DNA of 64,000 nucleotides, taken from assembly GCA_036337015.1 (NCBI GenBank), contig JAYZEZ010000005.1:195992-259991 (forward strand), in the 5' to 3' direction. This DNA comes from Casp-alpha2 sp036337015 (GTDB lineage Bacteria > Pseudomonadota > Alphaproteobacteria > Rhodospirillales > Casp-alpha2). The position numbers and the translations under genes are program-made. Under the pieces are notes generated by a model that was not told where the DNA came from, did no database searches, and saw only the letters and a list, made by a program, of their open reading frames with translations. Below, one piece after another: positions 54,922 to 63,254 of this stretch (the stretch's first letter is position 1; every line of letters starts with the position of its first letter).

Positions 54922-55698
54922 TTATTTTGCAGGACCCATCATATGATCTACAGTTTGCACAACTTTTGAATTCATCTCGTATGCACGTTGAGCAGCAATC
55001 AACGCAGCAATTTCTGAAATTGGGTCAACATTTGAGGCTTCTAAAAAGCCTTGCGTCAAAGCTCCAAAGCCAGGACTTAACGGTTTATCTATAAGTGGCT
55101 CGCCAGATGCTTCCGTTGCTCGGAACAAATTATAACCAAAAGCCTCAAGTCCACCCTCATTTAAAAAGTTTGCGATCTGGAGTGTACCAATATTAACAGT
55201 TTCATCTCCGTTACCACCTGTAACTAGAACCTCACCGGATGGATTAATTGTCACTTCAGTAGCACCCTGTGGAACAATGATTCCAGGCTGTAATGAAAGC
55301 CCATTTTCAGTAACGAGTTGTCCAGTTCCATCAAGTTGAAACGAACCATCACGAGTATATGCAAGATCGCCATTAGGTAAAAGAACTTGAAAATAGCCCC
55401 TGCCTTGGATGGCTAAATCGAACGTGTTAGAAGTTTGAACTAAAGATCCTTGTTCACTGATTCTATAAATAGACCCAATACGAACGCCATGGCCACTTTC
55501 AACATTACCAGGAACTAATTCACCGGCCTTTGATCCAGCCTTTGGTCCGCGTTCATAATTTCTGTAGATTAAGTCTGCAAACTCTGCACGCCTACGCTGA
55601 AAACCGGAAGTATTCATATTAGCAAGATTGTTAGCAACTACTTCAGTATTATACTGCTGTGCTAGCATTCCTGTTGCAGCTATTTGTAAAGCATTCAT
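54922..55698 (-). CDS. flgG: flagellar basal-body distal rod protein FlgG
   Basis: The 258-residue protein has the rod-protein N terminus IAATGMLAQQYNTEVVANNL and NMNTSGFQRRRAEFADLIY, the LAIQGRGYFQV core and the C-terminal FLEASNVDPISEIAALIAAQR helix needed for assembly. Length and motifs fit FlgG rather than FlgF. Usually it sits with flgF, flgA and flgH; here it is flanked by CDF and MFS transporters and no other flagellar gene is present. Confidence 0.93.
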   Translation of the reverse strand: MNALQIAATGMLAQQYNTEVVANNLANMNTSGFQRRRAEFADLIYRNYERGPKAGSKAGELVPGNVESGHGVRIGSIYRISEQGSLVQTSNTFDLAIQGRGYFQVLLPNGDLAYTRDGSFQLDGTGQLVTENGLSLQPGIIVPQGATEVTINPSGEVLVTGGNGDETVNIGTLQIANFLNEGGLEAFGYNLFRATEASGEPLIDKPLSPGFGALTQGFLEASNVDPISEIAALIAAQRAYEMNSKVVQTVDHMMGPAK

Positions 55699-55960
55699 TT
55701 TTACTTTTGTCCTTCTTCTTTTCCCATTTTTAATCTTTTAACAAAACATTAACTACTGAACAAATTACATTACTCTCTTTGAAACAATTATGCACAATAC
55801 ATGCCAAAGATAATTTTTTGTTTAATATCAATTAGTTATAAATATTTGAGTTTTTCTTAATTTTTAACTTAGATCTATTATAAAAGCCAACCGGTAACTA
55901 TTTCCGATTACAATCTTCTAGATTTTTTCATTCTATAATTTAGTTATTAAAAAAAATTTA

Positions 55961-56893
55961 TCAGCTTTTAAGTTGTTTAGCATGTGAAGCAATGCTCTGG
56001 GCCTCAATAAAAACCCTTTTAACTTCTGCATGATCAGACTTGATCTTAGATTCTATTTTACTGACAAATCGCTCCACATCCTCTGCACTTAAACTAGTAG
56101 GAAAATCTAAGCTAATAGTTACCAACACATCATATGGCCCTAATTGCATAGTCAATAATTCATTAATTTTAGTATCCGAAGAATAACTCTCTAGAATAGT
56201 AAAAATATTTTTAACCAATTCTTCGGATGCGCTTTCTCCAACTAAAAGTCCTTTGCATTCACAGGCCAGAATAAATGCGACGACAGCTAAAACGATCCCT
56301 ATAACAATCGATGCCGCACCATCCATCCATATCAAGCCTGTAATTTGTCCAAGCAATAAACCTAAGAAGGCAACAACTATACCAATCATTGCTGCCGTGT
56401 CCTCAAATAAAACCGTAAACAAAGCGGGATCTTTACTTTTACGTGTAGCTTCAAGATAACTCATATTTCCTTTAACACGTTTGAATTCGCAAAGTGCCAT
56501 CCACCAAGCACAGGCCTCAAATACAAAAGCTGCTCCAAGGACAATATAGTTAATAAATACATTAGTAACAGGAGTTGGGTTAGATAGTTTACTTACACCT
56601 TCAAAAATAGAGACTCCAGCACCAATTGCAAAAATCAAGATAGCAACAATAAATGCCCAAAAGTATATTTCACGTGCGTACCCAAAAGGATGTTCTTTAT
56701 CAGCAGGACGATTTGAGCGGCTAATTCCGTACAATAATAAAGCTTGATTGCTCGTATCGACAACCGAATGAATGCTTTCGCTCAGCATAGCTGATGAACC
56801 GGTATAAATTGATGCAAAAAATTTGGTAATAGCTATCAAACCATTTCCTATAAGTGCTGCTATTACAATTTTTTTAGAACCAGAAGTAGACAT
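55961..56893 (-). CDS. cation diffusion facilitator (CDF) transporter
   Basis: The 310-residue protein has the CDF signature AMLSESIHSVVDTSNQALLLYG with metal-binding Asp/His, a second metal-binding helix VLFEDTAAMIGIVVAFLGLLLG, and a C-terminal cytoplasmic domain (DVERFVSKIESKIKSDHAEV). It exports divalent cations such as zinc, iron or manganese, but metal preference is not readable. A 262-nt AT-rich gap separates it from flgG. Confidence 0.9.
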   Translation of the reverse strand: MSTSGSKKIVIAALIGNGLIAITKFFASIYTGSSAMLSESIHSVVDTSNQALLLYGISRSNRPADKEHPFGYAREIYFWAFIVAILIFAIGAGVSIFEGVSKLSNPTPVTNVFINYIVLGAAFVFEACAWWMALCEFKRVKGNMSYLEATRKSKDPALFTVLFEDTAAMIGIVVAFLGLLLGQITGLIWMDGAASIVIGIVLAVVAFILACECKGLLVGESASEELVKNIFTILESYSSDTKINELLTMQLGPYDVLVTISLDFPTSLSAEDVERFVSKIESKIKSDHAEVKRVFIEAQSIASHAKQLKS

Positions 56894-57108
56894 ACTTGCT
56901 CACCAACACAATTCAAAGTAACCGTCTAAAATTAGGCTTTCTATATCGAATTATAAATTCAATACCTACAAACCAGATTAAGCTTCGATTTTTATTTGCA
57001 GAAATTCTTATTTTACGTAAATTTCATCTTGATCTTAAATTTTCTTATACATTATTGCGATTAATTTCATGATAACATCTCATAAATCTTTTATCTTTGT
57101 TTAATGCG

Positions 57109-57702
57109 ATGAGTAAAAATAATTTTACACCTATCAATTTATCTTCTTTTACTAACGCCAACTCCCTTTCTAAAAACTTAATTGGGCCCAAGGGGATCAA
57201 TCCTAAGTCGGGGCAAGTAATTTGTGGAGATGTTGGTATCAGTATCGATCGTAATGGAAATTGGCATCATCATGGATCACTCATAGTACGAATCGAACTG
57301 GTTAGATTGTTTGCTAGCGTTCTTCAACGTGATGATGATGGTTATTACTGGCTGATTACCCCTGCAGAAATGGCAAAAATCGAAGTGGAAGATGCGCCTT
57401 TCTTGGCAGTTGAACTTTTTAAAACTGGCAGCGGGACAAAGCAAACTTTATCTCTACGTACAAATTTAAATGCCATGATTGATGTTGATGCCAAACATCC
57501 TATCCGTATTGATATCAATTCAAACTCAGGAGAGCCTTCGCCTTATGTAGTGCTAGATGGCAACGTTGAAGCAAAAATTTCACGCTCAGTTTACTACGAA
57601 TTAGTATCTTTAAGTGTGAAAAAAAATCATGAGAGTAAAATTTTTGGCGTTTGGAGCAAAGATGTTTTCTTCTCTTTAGGATCTTTAGGCATAGAATCAT
57701 GA
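57109..57702 (+). CDS. DUF1285 protein
   Basis: The 197-residue protein has GDVGISIDRNGNWHHHGSLI, DDDGYYWLITPAEMAKIEVED and LRTNLNAMIDVDAKHPIRID, matching DUF1285. No activity is established. ATG at 57109 is used instead of the upstream TTG. It is followed by the NUDIX gene through an ATGA overlap, in a conserved alphaproteobacterial cluster. Confidence 0.88.
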   Translation: MSKNNFTPINLSSFTNANSLSKNLIGPKGINPKSGQVICGDVGISIDRNGNWHHHGSLIVRIELVRLFASVLQRDDDGYYWLITPAEMAKIEVEDAPFLAVELFKTGSGTKQTLSLRTNLNAMIDVDAKHPIRIDINSNSGEPSPYVVLDGNVEAKISRSVYYELVSLSVKKNHESKIFGVWSKDVFFSLGSLGIES

Positions 57703-58304
57703 ATCTCACCCCCGAATCAATCATAAAACGATTTGATGATTACCCCAGAAATTCTATACAAATTCGTGGAGATCACGACCTTAATTCTGGGTTGCCAATT
57801 ACTAAAAACTTAATTTCTGCTGCAGTTCTTATTGGGTTAATCAAGTACCCTGGAAAGCTAGCTGTTCTTTTAACCCAGCGTACAAGTCATTTACAACACC
57901 ATCCTGGTCAAATTAGCTTTCCTGGTGGACAAAGCAATCCAAACGATAAAAGTCCTGAAGAAACAGCTCTACGCGAGACAGAGGAAGAAGTTGGTCTCCA
58001 CCGACGCTACATTAAACCTATAGGTCGGTTATGTGAGTATGTAACACGCACTGGATTTTCCATCACACCAGTTGTTGCATTCATTGAACCAACTTTCAGC
58101 ATTACCCATGATCCATTTGAAGTTGAAGAAGTTTTTGAAGTTCCATTAGATTTTTTACTCAACCCAGCTAATCATAAGCGTCACCGTCGAAAATTTGGCA
58201 AGCAAACTCGTGAATTTCATGCTATGCCTTTTGAAGGGCATTATATTTGGGGTGCTACTGCTGGTATGTTGATCAATCTTTATGAGTTCCTAATAATAAA
58301 ATGA
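57699..58304 (+). CDS. CoA pyrophosphatase-type NUDIX hydrolase
   Basis: The 201-residue protein contains GQISFPGGQSNPNDKSPEETALRETEEEVGL, split here as PGGQ and the NUDIX box GxxxxxEx7REUxEExGU with REtEEEvG, plus the LLTQRTSHLQHHPGQ stretch typical of CoA-type enzymes. It hydrolyses CoA or related dinucleotides. The ATG lies in an ATGA overlap with the DUF1285 stop; a 48-nt longer frame is not needed. Confidence 0.93.
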   Translation: MNLTPESIIKRFDDYPRNSIQIRGDHDLNSGLPITKNLISAAVLIGLIKYPGKLAVLLTQRTSHLQHHPGQISFPGGQSNPNDKSPEETALRETEEEVGLHRRYIKPIGRLCEYVTRTGFSITPVVAFIEPTFSITHDPFEVEEVFEVPLDFLLNPANHKRHRRKFGKQTREFHAMPFEGHYIWGATAGMLINLYEFLIIK

Positions 58305-58588
58305 TTCGTATTTTTTTCACTTACATACTACCTTTAATATTACCAACGCTTTTATATTTGTTGTGGATTTGGAATATAAGACGAAAGCATAAGCTTAATC
58401 CCAACATTGAAGAGTCTCTTCCAAAATATCATCGAAAGCATTTTTTCTGGAGCTTGGCAACTGGAATGCTAATGATGATTTTAGCGTTGGTTACAATTGC
58501 ATTAATGACAGGCGTCCCACCTGATAGTGGGACTTACCAATCTCCTCGACTTGAGGATGGCAAAATTTTACCGCCCACCTTTAAATAA
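58301..58588 (+). CDS. DUF6111 small membrane protein
   Basis: The 95-residue protein has two membrane helices (about 4-23 and 48-70), a basic loop RRKHKLNPNIEESLPKYHRK, and a tail ending GVPPDSGTYQSPRLEDGKI. It fits DUF6111, found between the NUDIX and CCA transferase genes in alphaproteobacteria. It overlaps the NUDIX stop by ATGA. Function unknown. Confidence 0.85.
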   Translation: MIRIFFTYILPLILPTLLYLLWIWNIRRKHKLNPNIEESLPKYHRKHFFWSLATGMLMMILALVTIALMTGVPPDSGTYQSPRLEDGKILPPTFK

Positions 58589-58608
58589 AATTAATATAAG
58601 GAACAAAA

Positions 58609-59955
58609 ATGGTCTCCCAACTAAAATCGGAAAGACCAGTTAGCAGATTAACACCACAACCTTGGCTCCTAGCCTCGGAAACGAAGTCAGTTATTGCTGC
58701 TTTGACATCTGAAGGAGCAGAAATTCGATTTGTTGGTGGTTGTGTGCGAGATTCTATTTTGGGGCAGGCAAAAATAAAAAAAAATAGAAACATCTCTGCA
58801 AAAATCCAAGATATCGATATTGCTACGCCAGAATTTCCAAGAACTGTAAAACGACTATTGCAGGAAGCTGGTATTAAATCTTTTGTTTCTGGCTCAGAAT
58901 ATGGAACCATCACTGCCAGTATTAAAAATATAAAATTTGAAATATCAACTTTGCGCCAAGATATTAAAGCTGATGGTAGACATGCAAGTATTGTTTTCAC
59001 CAATAACTGGATTATTGATGCCGGACGCAGAGATTTTACCTTTAATGCACTATCTATGACTCCTGAAGGAGACATATATGATTTTTACGAAGGAATGAAT
59101 GACTTATCACAAGGATTAGTGCGCTTTATAGGCGATGCTGATAAAAGGATTAATGAAGACTTACTTAGGTTACTTCGTTTTTTTCGATTTTTTGGTTACT
59201 ATGGTTCCCCACCTGCCGATACAAATGCTATTGTAGCCTGTAAAAAAAATGCAAAGAAACTTCCTAATTTATCTGGAGAAAGAATTTGGAGTGAGATTTC
59301 CAAAATATTGCTAATACCAGAACCTGAAGAAGTAACAATACTAATGAGTAAAACTGGTATTTTTAACTATATTTTACCAGAAGCAAAAAACTTCGAACGA
59401 ATGCGCCTAGTTAGCTGGCTAGAAACTAGCGTAAACCAGATAGTAGAACCAGATGCATTAAGAAGACTTGCCGCACTTATCGAAACGGATGCAAAAGGTG
59501 CGGAACAATTATCTAAGCGTTGGGCATTTTCAAATAGTGATGCCTCACGTCTAATGTCCATGACTTCTCCTTCACTAACTATTGACCCCACCATGAGTGC
59601 CAACGATTTCAAAAAAGCGCTATATAAATTCGGAACCGGGATAATACGTGATATTTCGTTTCTTGCCTGGGCTGATGAATTATTGGTCACCCCTAATTTA
59701 CCAAGTGATCGAATGGAAGGATGGGAAAATGTTTTAAAAAAGTGTGATAATTGGAAAGACCTTAAGTTTCCTTTAAATGGGCACGACGTTACCGTTCTTG
59801 GTATTGAAGAAGGCCCTCATGTTGGTGAATTACTCCTCAGTGTTGAAGGATGGTGGGAAGAAAGTGGTTACACTGCCGGAAGGAAAGCCTGTTTAAAGCA
59901 ATTAAAATCTTTAGTTAAGAAAAAAAAGAATGAATTTTCAAGCAACTCTATTTAA
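58609..59955 (+). CDS. cca: CCA tRNA nucleotidyltransferase
   Basis: The 448-residue class II enzyme has the catalytic head IRFVGGCVRDSILG and DIDIATPEFPRTVKRLL, the second Asp region RRDFTFNALSMTPEGDIYDFY, the nucleotide-selecting stretch DLLRLLRFFRF and a helical tail. It adds or repairs the CCA end of tRNAs. Both tRNA genes in this window already encode CCA, suggesting a repair role for these. It overlaps the convergent dehydrogenase by 18 nt. Confidence 0.95.
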   Translation: MVSQLKSERPVSRLTPQPWLLASETKSVIAALTSEGAEIRFVGGCVRDSILGQAKIKKNRNISAKIQDIDIATPEFPRTVKRLLQEAGIKSFVSGSEYGTITASIKNIKFEISTLRQDIKADGRHASIVFTNNWIIDAGRRDFTFNALSMTPEGDIYDFYEGMNDLSQGLVRFIGDADKRINEDLLRLLRFFRFFGYYGSPPADTNAIVACKKNAKKLPNLSGERIWSEISKILLIPEPEEVTILMSKTGIFNYILPEAKNFERMRLVSWLETSVNQIVEPDALRRLAALIETDAKGAEQLSKRWAFSNSDASRLMSMTSPSLTIDPTMSANDFKKALYKFGTGIIRDISFLAWADELLVTPNLPSDRMEGWENVLKKCDNWKDLKFPLNGHDVTVLGIEEGPHVGELLLSVEGWWEESGYTAGRKACLKQLKSLVKKKKNEFSSNSI

Positions 59956-60909
59956 GGGTTCATTCCCATCAAAAAATGCAATAGCATTTTCTAAAACTTT
60001 ATTACCCATGGCCACCCTGGTCTCATTTGTAGCACTACCCAAATGGGGTAATAAAACAACGTTTTCCCTACCCAGCAAGCCCTCGGAAATTTTTGGTTCA
60101 TTCTCAAAAACATCAAGTCCTGCTCCAGCGATTTGATCAGAATCTAAAGACTTACAAAGAGCAGCTTCATCAACGATATCACCACGTGCCGTATTTATCA
60201 GAAAAGCATTGGACTTCATCATCTGCAAGCGTTCTGCATTAATTAGGTGATGTGTCTCAGGCCTCGCTGGACAATGTAAAGATATAAAATCTGCCCTTTC
60301 TAGCACCTCTTCGATTGAACCCAATTGTTCCGCATTAAGACTTTCTCTAGTTTTTTCAGGGCAAATGCTAGGATTATAAAAAATTATGCGCATATTGAAT
60401 CCCATATGCGCTCTATACGCAGTAGCCTGACCTATTCGACCGAAACCAATCAAACCTAGTACTTTTCCAGTTACTTGCGTTCCCATCATATGAGTTGGAC
60501 GCCAACCAGACCAATCTCCAGAACGAAGATGGCGTTCACCCTCACCTGCACGACGTGCTACAGACAAAAGAAGTGTGATTGCTAAATCTGCTGTAGCATC
60601 AGTTAGAACACCAGGGGTATTTGTAACAGTTAACCCTCGCATCTTTGCCGCTTCGATATCTATATTATTAAACCCAACCCCAAAGTTGCCAATTAGTTGA
60701 GCACGCAACGGATTTGCAGCAAGTACATCAGAATTAATTTGGTCAGTGACAGTTGGAAAGACCGCATCATAATTCGAGAAAGCATCACTTAATGCTTCAG
60801 AACTCATTGGCACGTCATTACCGTTAAGTCTTACTTCAAAATGTTCTGACAATCTTTTCTCGACCTCTTCGGGCCAACGGCGAGTAACAATTACCTTTGG
60901 TTTACTCAT
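59938..60909 (-). CDS. D-2-hydroxyacid dehydrogenase (glyoxylate/hydroxypyruvate reductase type)
   Basis: The 323-residue protein has GNFGVGFNNIDIEAAKMRG, the NAD site GLIGFGRIGQATAYRAH, catalytic Arg in NTARGDIVDEAAL, Glu in VFENEPKI and His in LLPHLGSAT. It probably reduces glyoxylate or hydroxypyruvate. It follows a serine-glyoxylate aminotransferase by 22 nt, which makes hydroxypyruvate; together they would turn serine and glyoxylate into glycerate and glycine. Confidence 0.92.
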   Translation of the reverse strand: MSKPKVIVTRRWPEEVEKRLSEHFEVRLNGNDVPMSSEALSDAFSNYDAVFPTVTDQINSDVLAANPLRAQLIGNFGVGFNNIDIEAAKMRGLTVTNTPGVLTDATADLAITLLLSVARRAGEGERHLRSGDWSGWRPTHMMGTQVTGKVLGLIGFGRIGQATAYRAHMGFNMRIIFYNPSICPEKTRESLNAEQLGSIEEVLERADFISLHCPARPETHHLINAERLQMMKSNAFLINTARGDIVDEAALCKSLDSDQIAGAGLDVFENEPKISEGLLGRENVVLLPHLGSATNETRVAMGNKVLENAIAFFDGNEPLNRVA

Positions 60910-60931
60910 GAGCTCTTCTAAGCCCTAAGTC

Positions 60932-62134
60932 TTAAGAGGCTTTAGCATCCTGCAGAGAAACTGGTTCTGCAGAAAGACGATAATATTCCTCAGCTGCACC
61001 AACACCGGACCCAGCAACGATATCAATTCCAACATCGCGCATAGCCATTTCTGAGCCTGCTAAAGCCTGCATTACCATTAACTCGTTAAGCCAGCCAAGG
61101 TGACCAATCCTAAAGACCTTACCTGCAACTTTACTTAGACCAGCTCCTAGGGAAAGATTGTACCGGTCATAGGCAACGCTTAAAACATTCTTAGCATCGA
61201 AACCTTCAGGGACACAAATTGCACTAACTGTATCTGAATGCCACTTAGCCTCCTTTGCGCAAAGCTCCAGACCCCATGCGGACACAGCTTTGCGAACACC
61301 TTCAGCTAGACGATGGTGGCGTTTAAATACATTCTCCAAGCCTTCTTCAAATAACATATCGATTGATGCCCTTAAGCCATGCAACAAAGTAACTGCTGGA
61401 GTATACGGGAAATAACCATCCTTATTAGTATTGATCATATCTTGAAAATCAAAGTAGCATTTTATACACTTTGCAGATTTGCTAGCTTCAATTGCCTTTT
61501 CGCTAGCGCCTACAATTGCTAAGCCTGCCGGAAGCATAAAACCTTTTTGTGAGCCAGAAACTGCAAGGTCAACACCCCAATCAGTCATTCTAAAATCAAT
61601 ACTAGCAATGGAGCTAACACCATCCACCATTAAAAGAGCTGGGTGGTTAGAACTGTTCAAAGCATCCCTAACACCAGCAACATCACTCGTCACACCAGTC
61701 GCTGTTTCATTGTGACATACTAAGACTGCTTTTATTTTATGTTCCTTATCTTCAGCTAATCGCTGCTGATAAATTTCAACTGGAACGCCTTCACCCCATT
61801 CAACATCTATTACCTCTACATTGAGCCCATGCCGTTCGCAAAGATCTACCCATAAATGTGAAAATTGTCCAAAAACTGAAGCTAATACAGTATCACCTGG
61901 AGATAAGGTATTGGTAATAGCAGCTTCCCAACCACCTGTTCCAGAGCCGGGAAAAATAAAGACTTCTCCTTGATCCATTTTGAAAATGCCTTTTAAATCT
62001 TTGAATAATCCAAAGGGCAGCTCCGGAAAACTTGGTGCACGATGATCCTCAAGCTGAACATCTATTGCTCGTCGTAAAGCTGGAGGCATATTTGTTGGCC
62101 CAGGGATAAATAGAGCATTATTACCAGGTCGCAT
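60932..62134 (-). CDS. serine-glyoxylate aminotransferase family (class V) enzyme
   Basis: The 400-residue PLP enzyme has NALFIPGPTNMPPALRRA, FPGSGTGGWEAAITNTLSPGD, MVDGVSSIASIDFRMTDWGVD and the PLP lysine in SGSQKGFMLPAGLA. The match is to serine-glyoxylate/alanine-glyoxylate aminotransferases. It likely yields hydroxypyruvate plus glycine. It forms an operon with the hydroxyacid dehydrogenase and is divergent from a LysR regulator. Confidence 0.92.
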   Translation of the reverse strand: MRPGNNALFIPGPTNMPPALRRAIDVQLEDHRAPSFPELPFGLFKDLKGIFKMDQGEVFIFPGSGTGGWEAAITNTLSPGDTVLASVFGQFSHLWVDLCERHGLNVEVIDVEWGEGVPVEIYQQRLAEDKEHKIKAVLVCHNETATGVTSDVAGVRDALNSSNHPALLMVDGVSSIASIDFRMTDWGVDLAVSGSQKGFMLPAGLAIVGASEKAIEASKSAKCIKCYFDFQDMINTNKDGYFPYTPAVTLLHGLRASIDMLFEEGLENVFKRHHRLAEGVRKAVSAWGLELCAKEAKWHSDTVSAICVPEGFDAKNVLSVAYDRYNLSLGAGLSKVAGKVFRIGHLGWLNELMVMQALAGSEMAMRDVGIDIVAGSGVGAAEEYYRLSAEPVSLQDAKAS

Positions 62135-62193
62135 TAGTTCCCATCCTCTTTATTAGTGTTTAAGTTAGAATTTATTAAAACAGCATATTAAAT

Positions 62194-62224
62194 TTATATA
62201 ATAAAACAATATTTAGTTATATAA
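62194..62224. promoter_or_regulatory. pair of TTATATAA palindromes in the divergent sga/LysR region
   Basis: Two identical 8-bp palindromes at 62194-62201 and 62217-62224 are 23 bp apart, about two helical turns. They lie in the divergent gap between the aminotransferase and LysR genes, where LysR operators and overlapping promoters are expected. The sequence is also just AT-rich, so confidence is low. Confidence 0.28.
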
Positions 62225-62282
62225 AGTCTAACTTTTATTCAAATATATAGACAAAATAATAAATTTGTCATAACTTTAAATT

Positions 62283-63209
62283 ATGCGTAGATTAAGAGAC
62301 AGGCTGCCTCCTGCAAATAGCCTAGTGGTTTTTGAGGCTGTGGCAAGACGTATGAGCTTTACGGAGGCGTCAAAAGAACTCCTAGTGAGCCAGGCTGCAG
62401 TTAGTAGACAGATAAAGCTTCTAGAAGACCGTTTTGAAATTTCATTGTTCACCCGAAGGCATAGAGCTATAGAATTAACACCACAAGGAGTCAATTTCCA
62501 CAAAGCAGTAACAATTGGTTTAAACCACATTGCTCACGCTGCAGATAGCCTTCAACAAGAGAAAGAAATATCAGATGTTACTGTTTCATCAACAGTAACT
62601 TTTGCATCTTATTGGTTGTTATCTAGAGTTGCAAAATTTCGTACAGAGTTTCCAGATATTGACATTCGACTAGTTGCCTCAACTAAAGGCGGAGATCTTT
62701 CGGGTACCAGCATCGATCTTGCAGTTAGGTATGGTCACGGGGCGTGGCCCAATGTTTCTGCTGAACTGATGTTTGCAAATGAGATTTTTCCAGTATGTTC
62801 ACCAATATATCTAGAAAAAAAAGGTCCTATTAAAATACTACCTGACCTTCTTGAAGCTGATTTGCTTCATCTTACGGTATTTGACCGAAACTGGATTACT
62901 TGGGAATCTTGGCTTGAAGACTTTGGTCTAAGAAGTCCTGCCGAAAATAAAAAAATTTCTTTTGATAATTATATGGTACTTATCCATGCTGCAGTTAGGG
63001 GAGAGGGTATTGCCTTATGTGGTGCTCGTCTTGCTGAAGATCTTATCTCTCGCGGTGAATTGGTTCGTCCAATTACTGCTACACTTCCTTCAAAGTTTTC
63101 TTTTTACTTACTACATGATTCAGGAAAAGCACTTAGCCCTAATGCTACTAAATTCCGTGAATGGCTACTTTCAGAAGCACATACTTGCCAAATTCCACCT
63201 GTAAACTAA
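62283..63209 (+). CDS. LysR-family transcriptional regulator (GcvA-like)
   Basis: The 308-residue protein has an N-terminal helix-turn-helix (LVVFEAVARRMSFTEASKEL, LVSQAAVSRQIKLLE) and a C-terminal ligand-binding domain from about 90 (VTVSSTVTFASYWLLSRVAKF). The sequence is of the GcvA type that controls glycine-related genes. It is divergent from the aminotransferase operon, so it likely regulates that operon in response to a glyoxylate-cycle or glycine-related metabolite. Confidence 0.92.
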   Translation: MRRLRDRLPPANSLVVFEAVARRMSFTEASKELLVSQAAVSRQIKLLEDRFEISLFTRRHRAIELTPQGVNFHKAVTIGLNHIAHAADSLQQEKEISDVTVSSTVTFASYWLLSRVAKFRTEFPDIDIRLVASTKGGDLSGTSIDLAVRYGHGAWPNVSAELMFANEIFPVCSPIYLEKKGPIKILPDLLEADLLHLTVFDRNWITWESWLEDFGLRSPAENKKISFDNYMVLIHAAVRGEGIALCGARLAEDLISRGELVRPITATLPSKFSFYLLHDSGKALSPNATKFREWLLSEAHTCQIPPVN

Positions 63210-63254
63210 TCAGTCATAACACTAGAGGGACTATTATCTCTATAGCTATACTCC

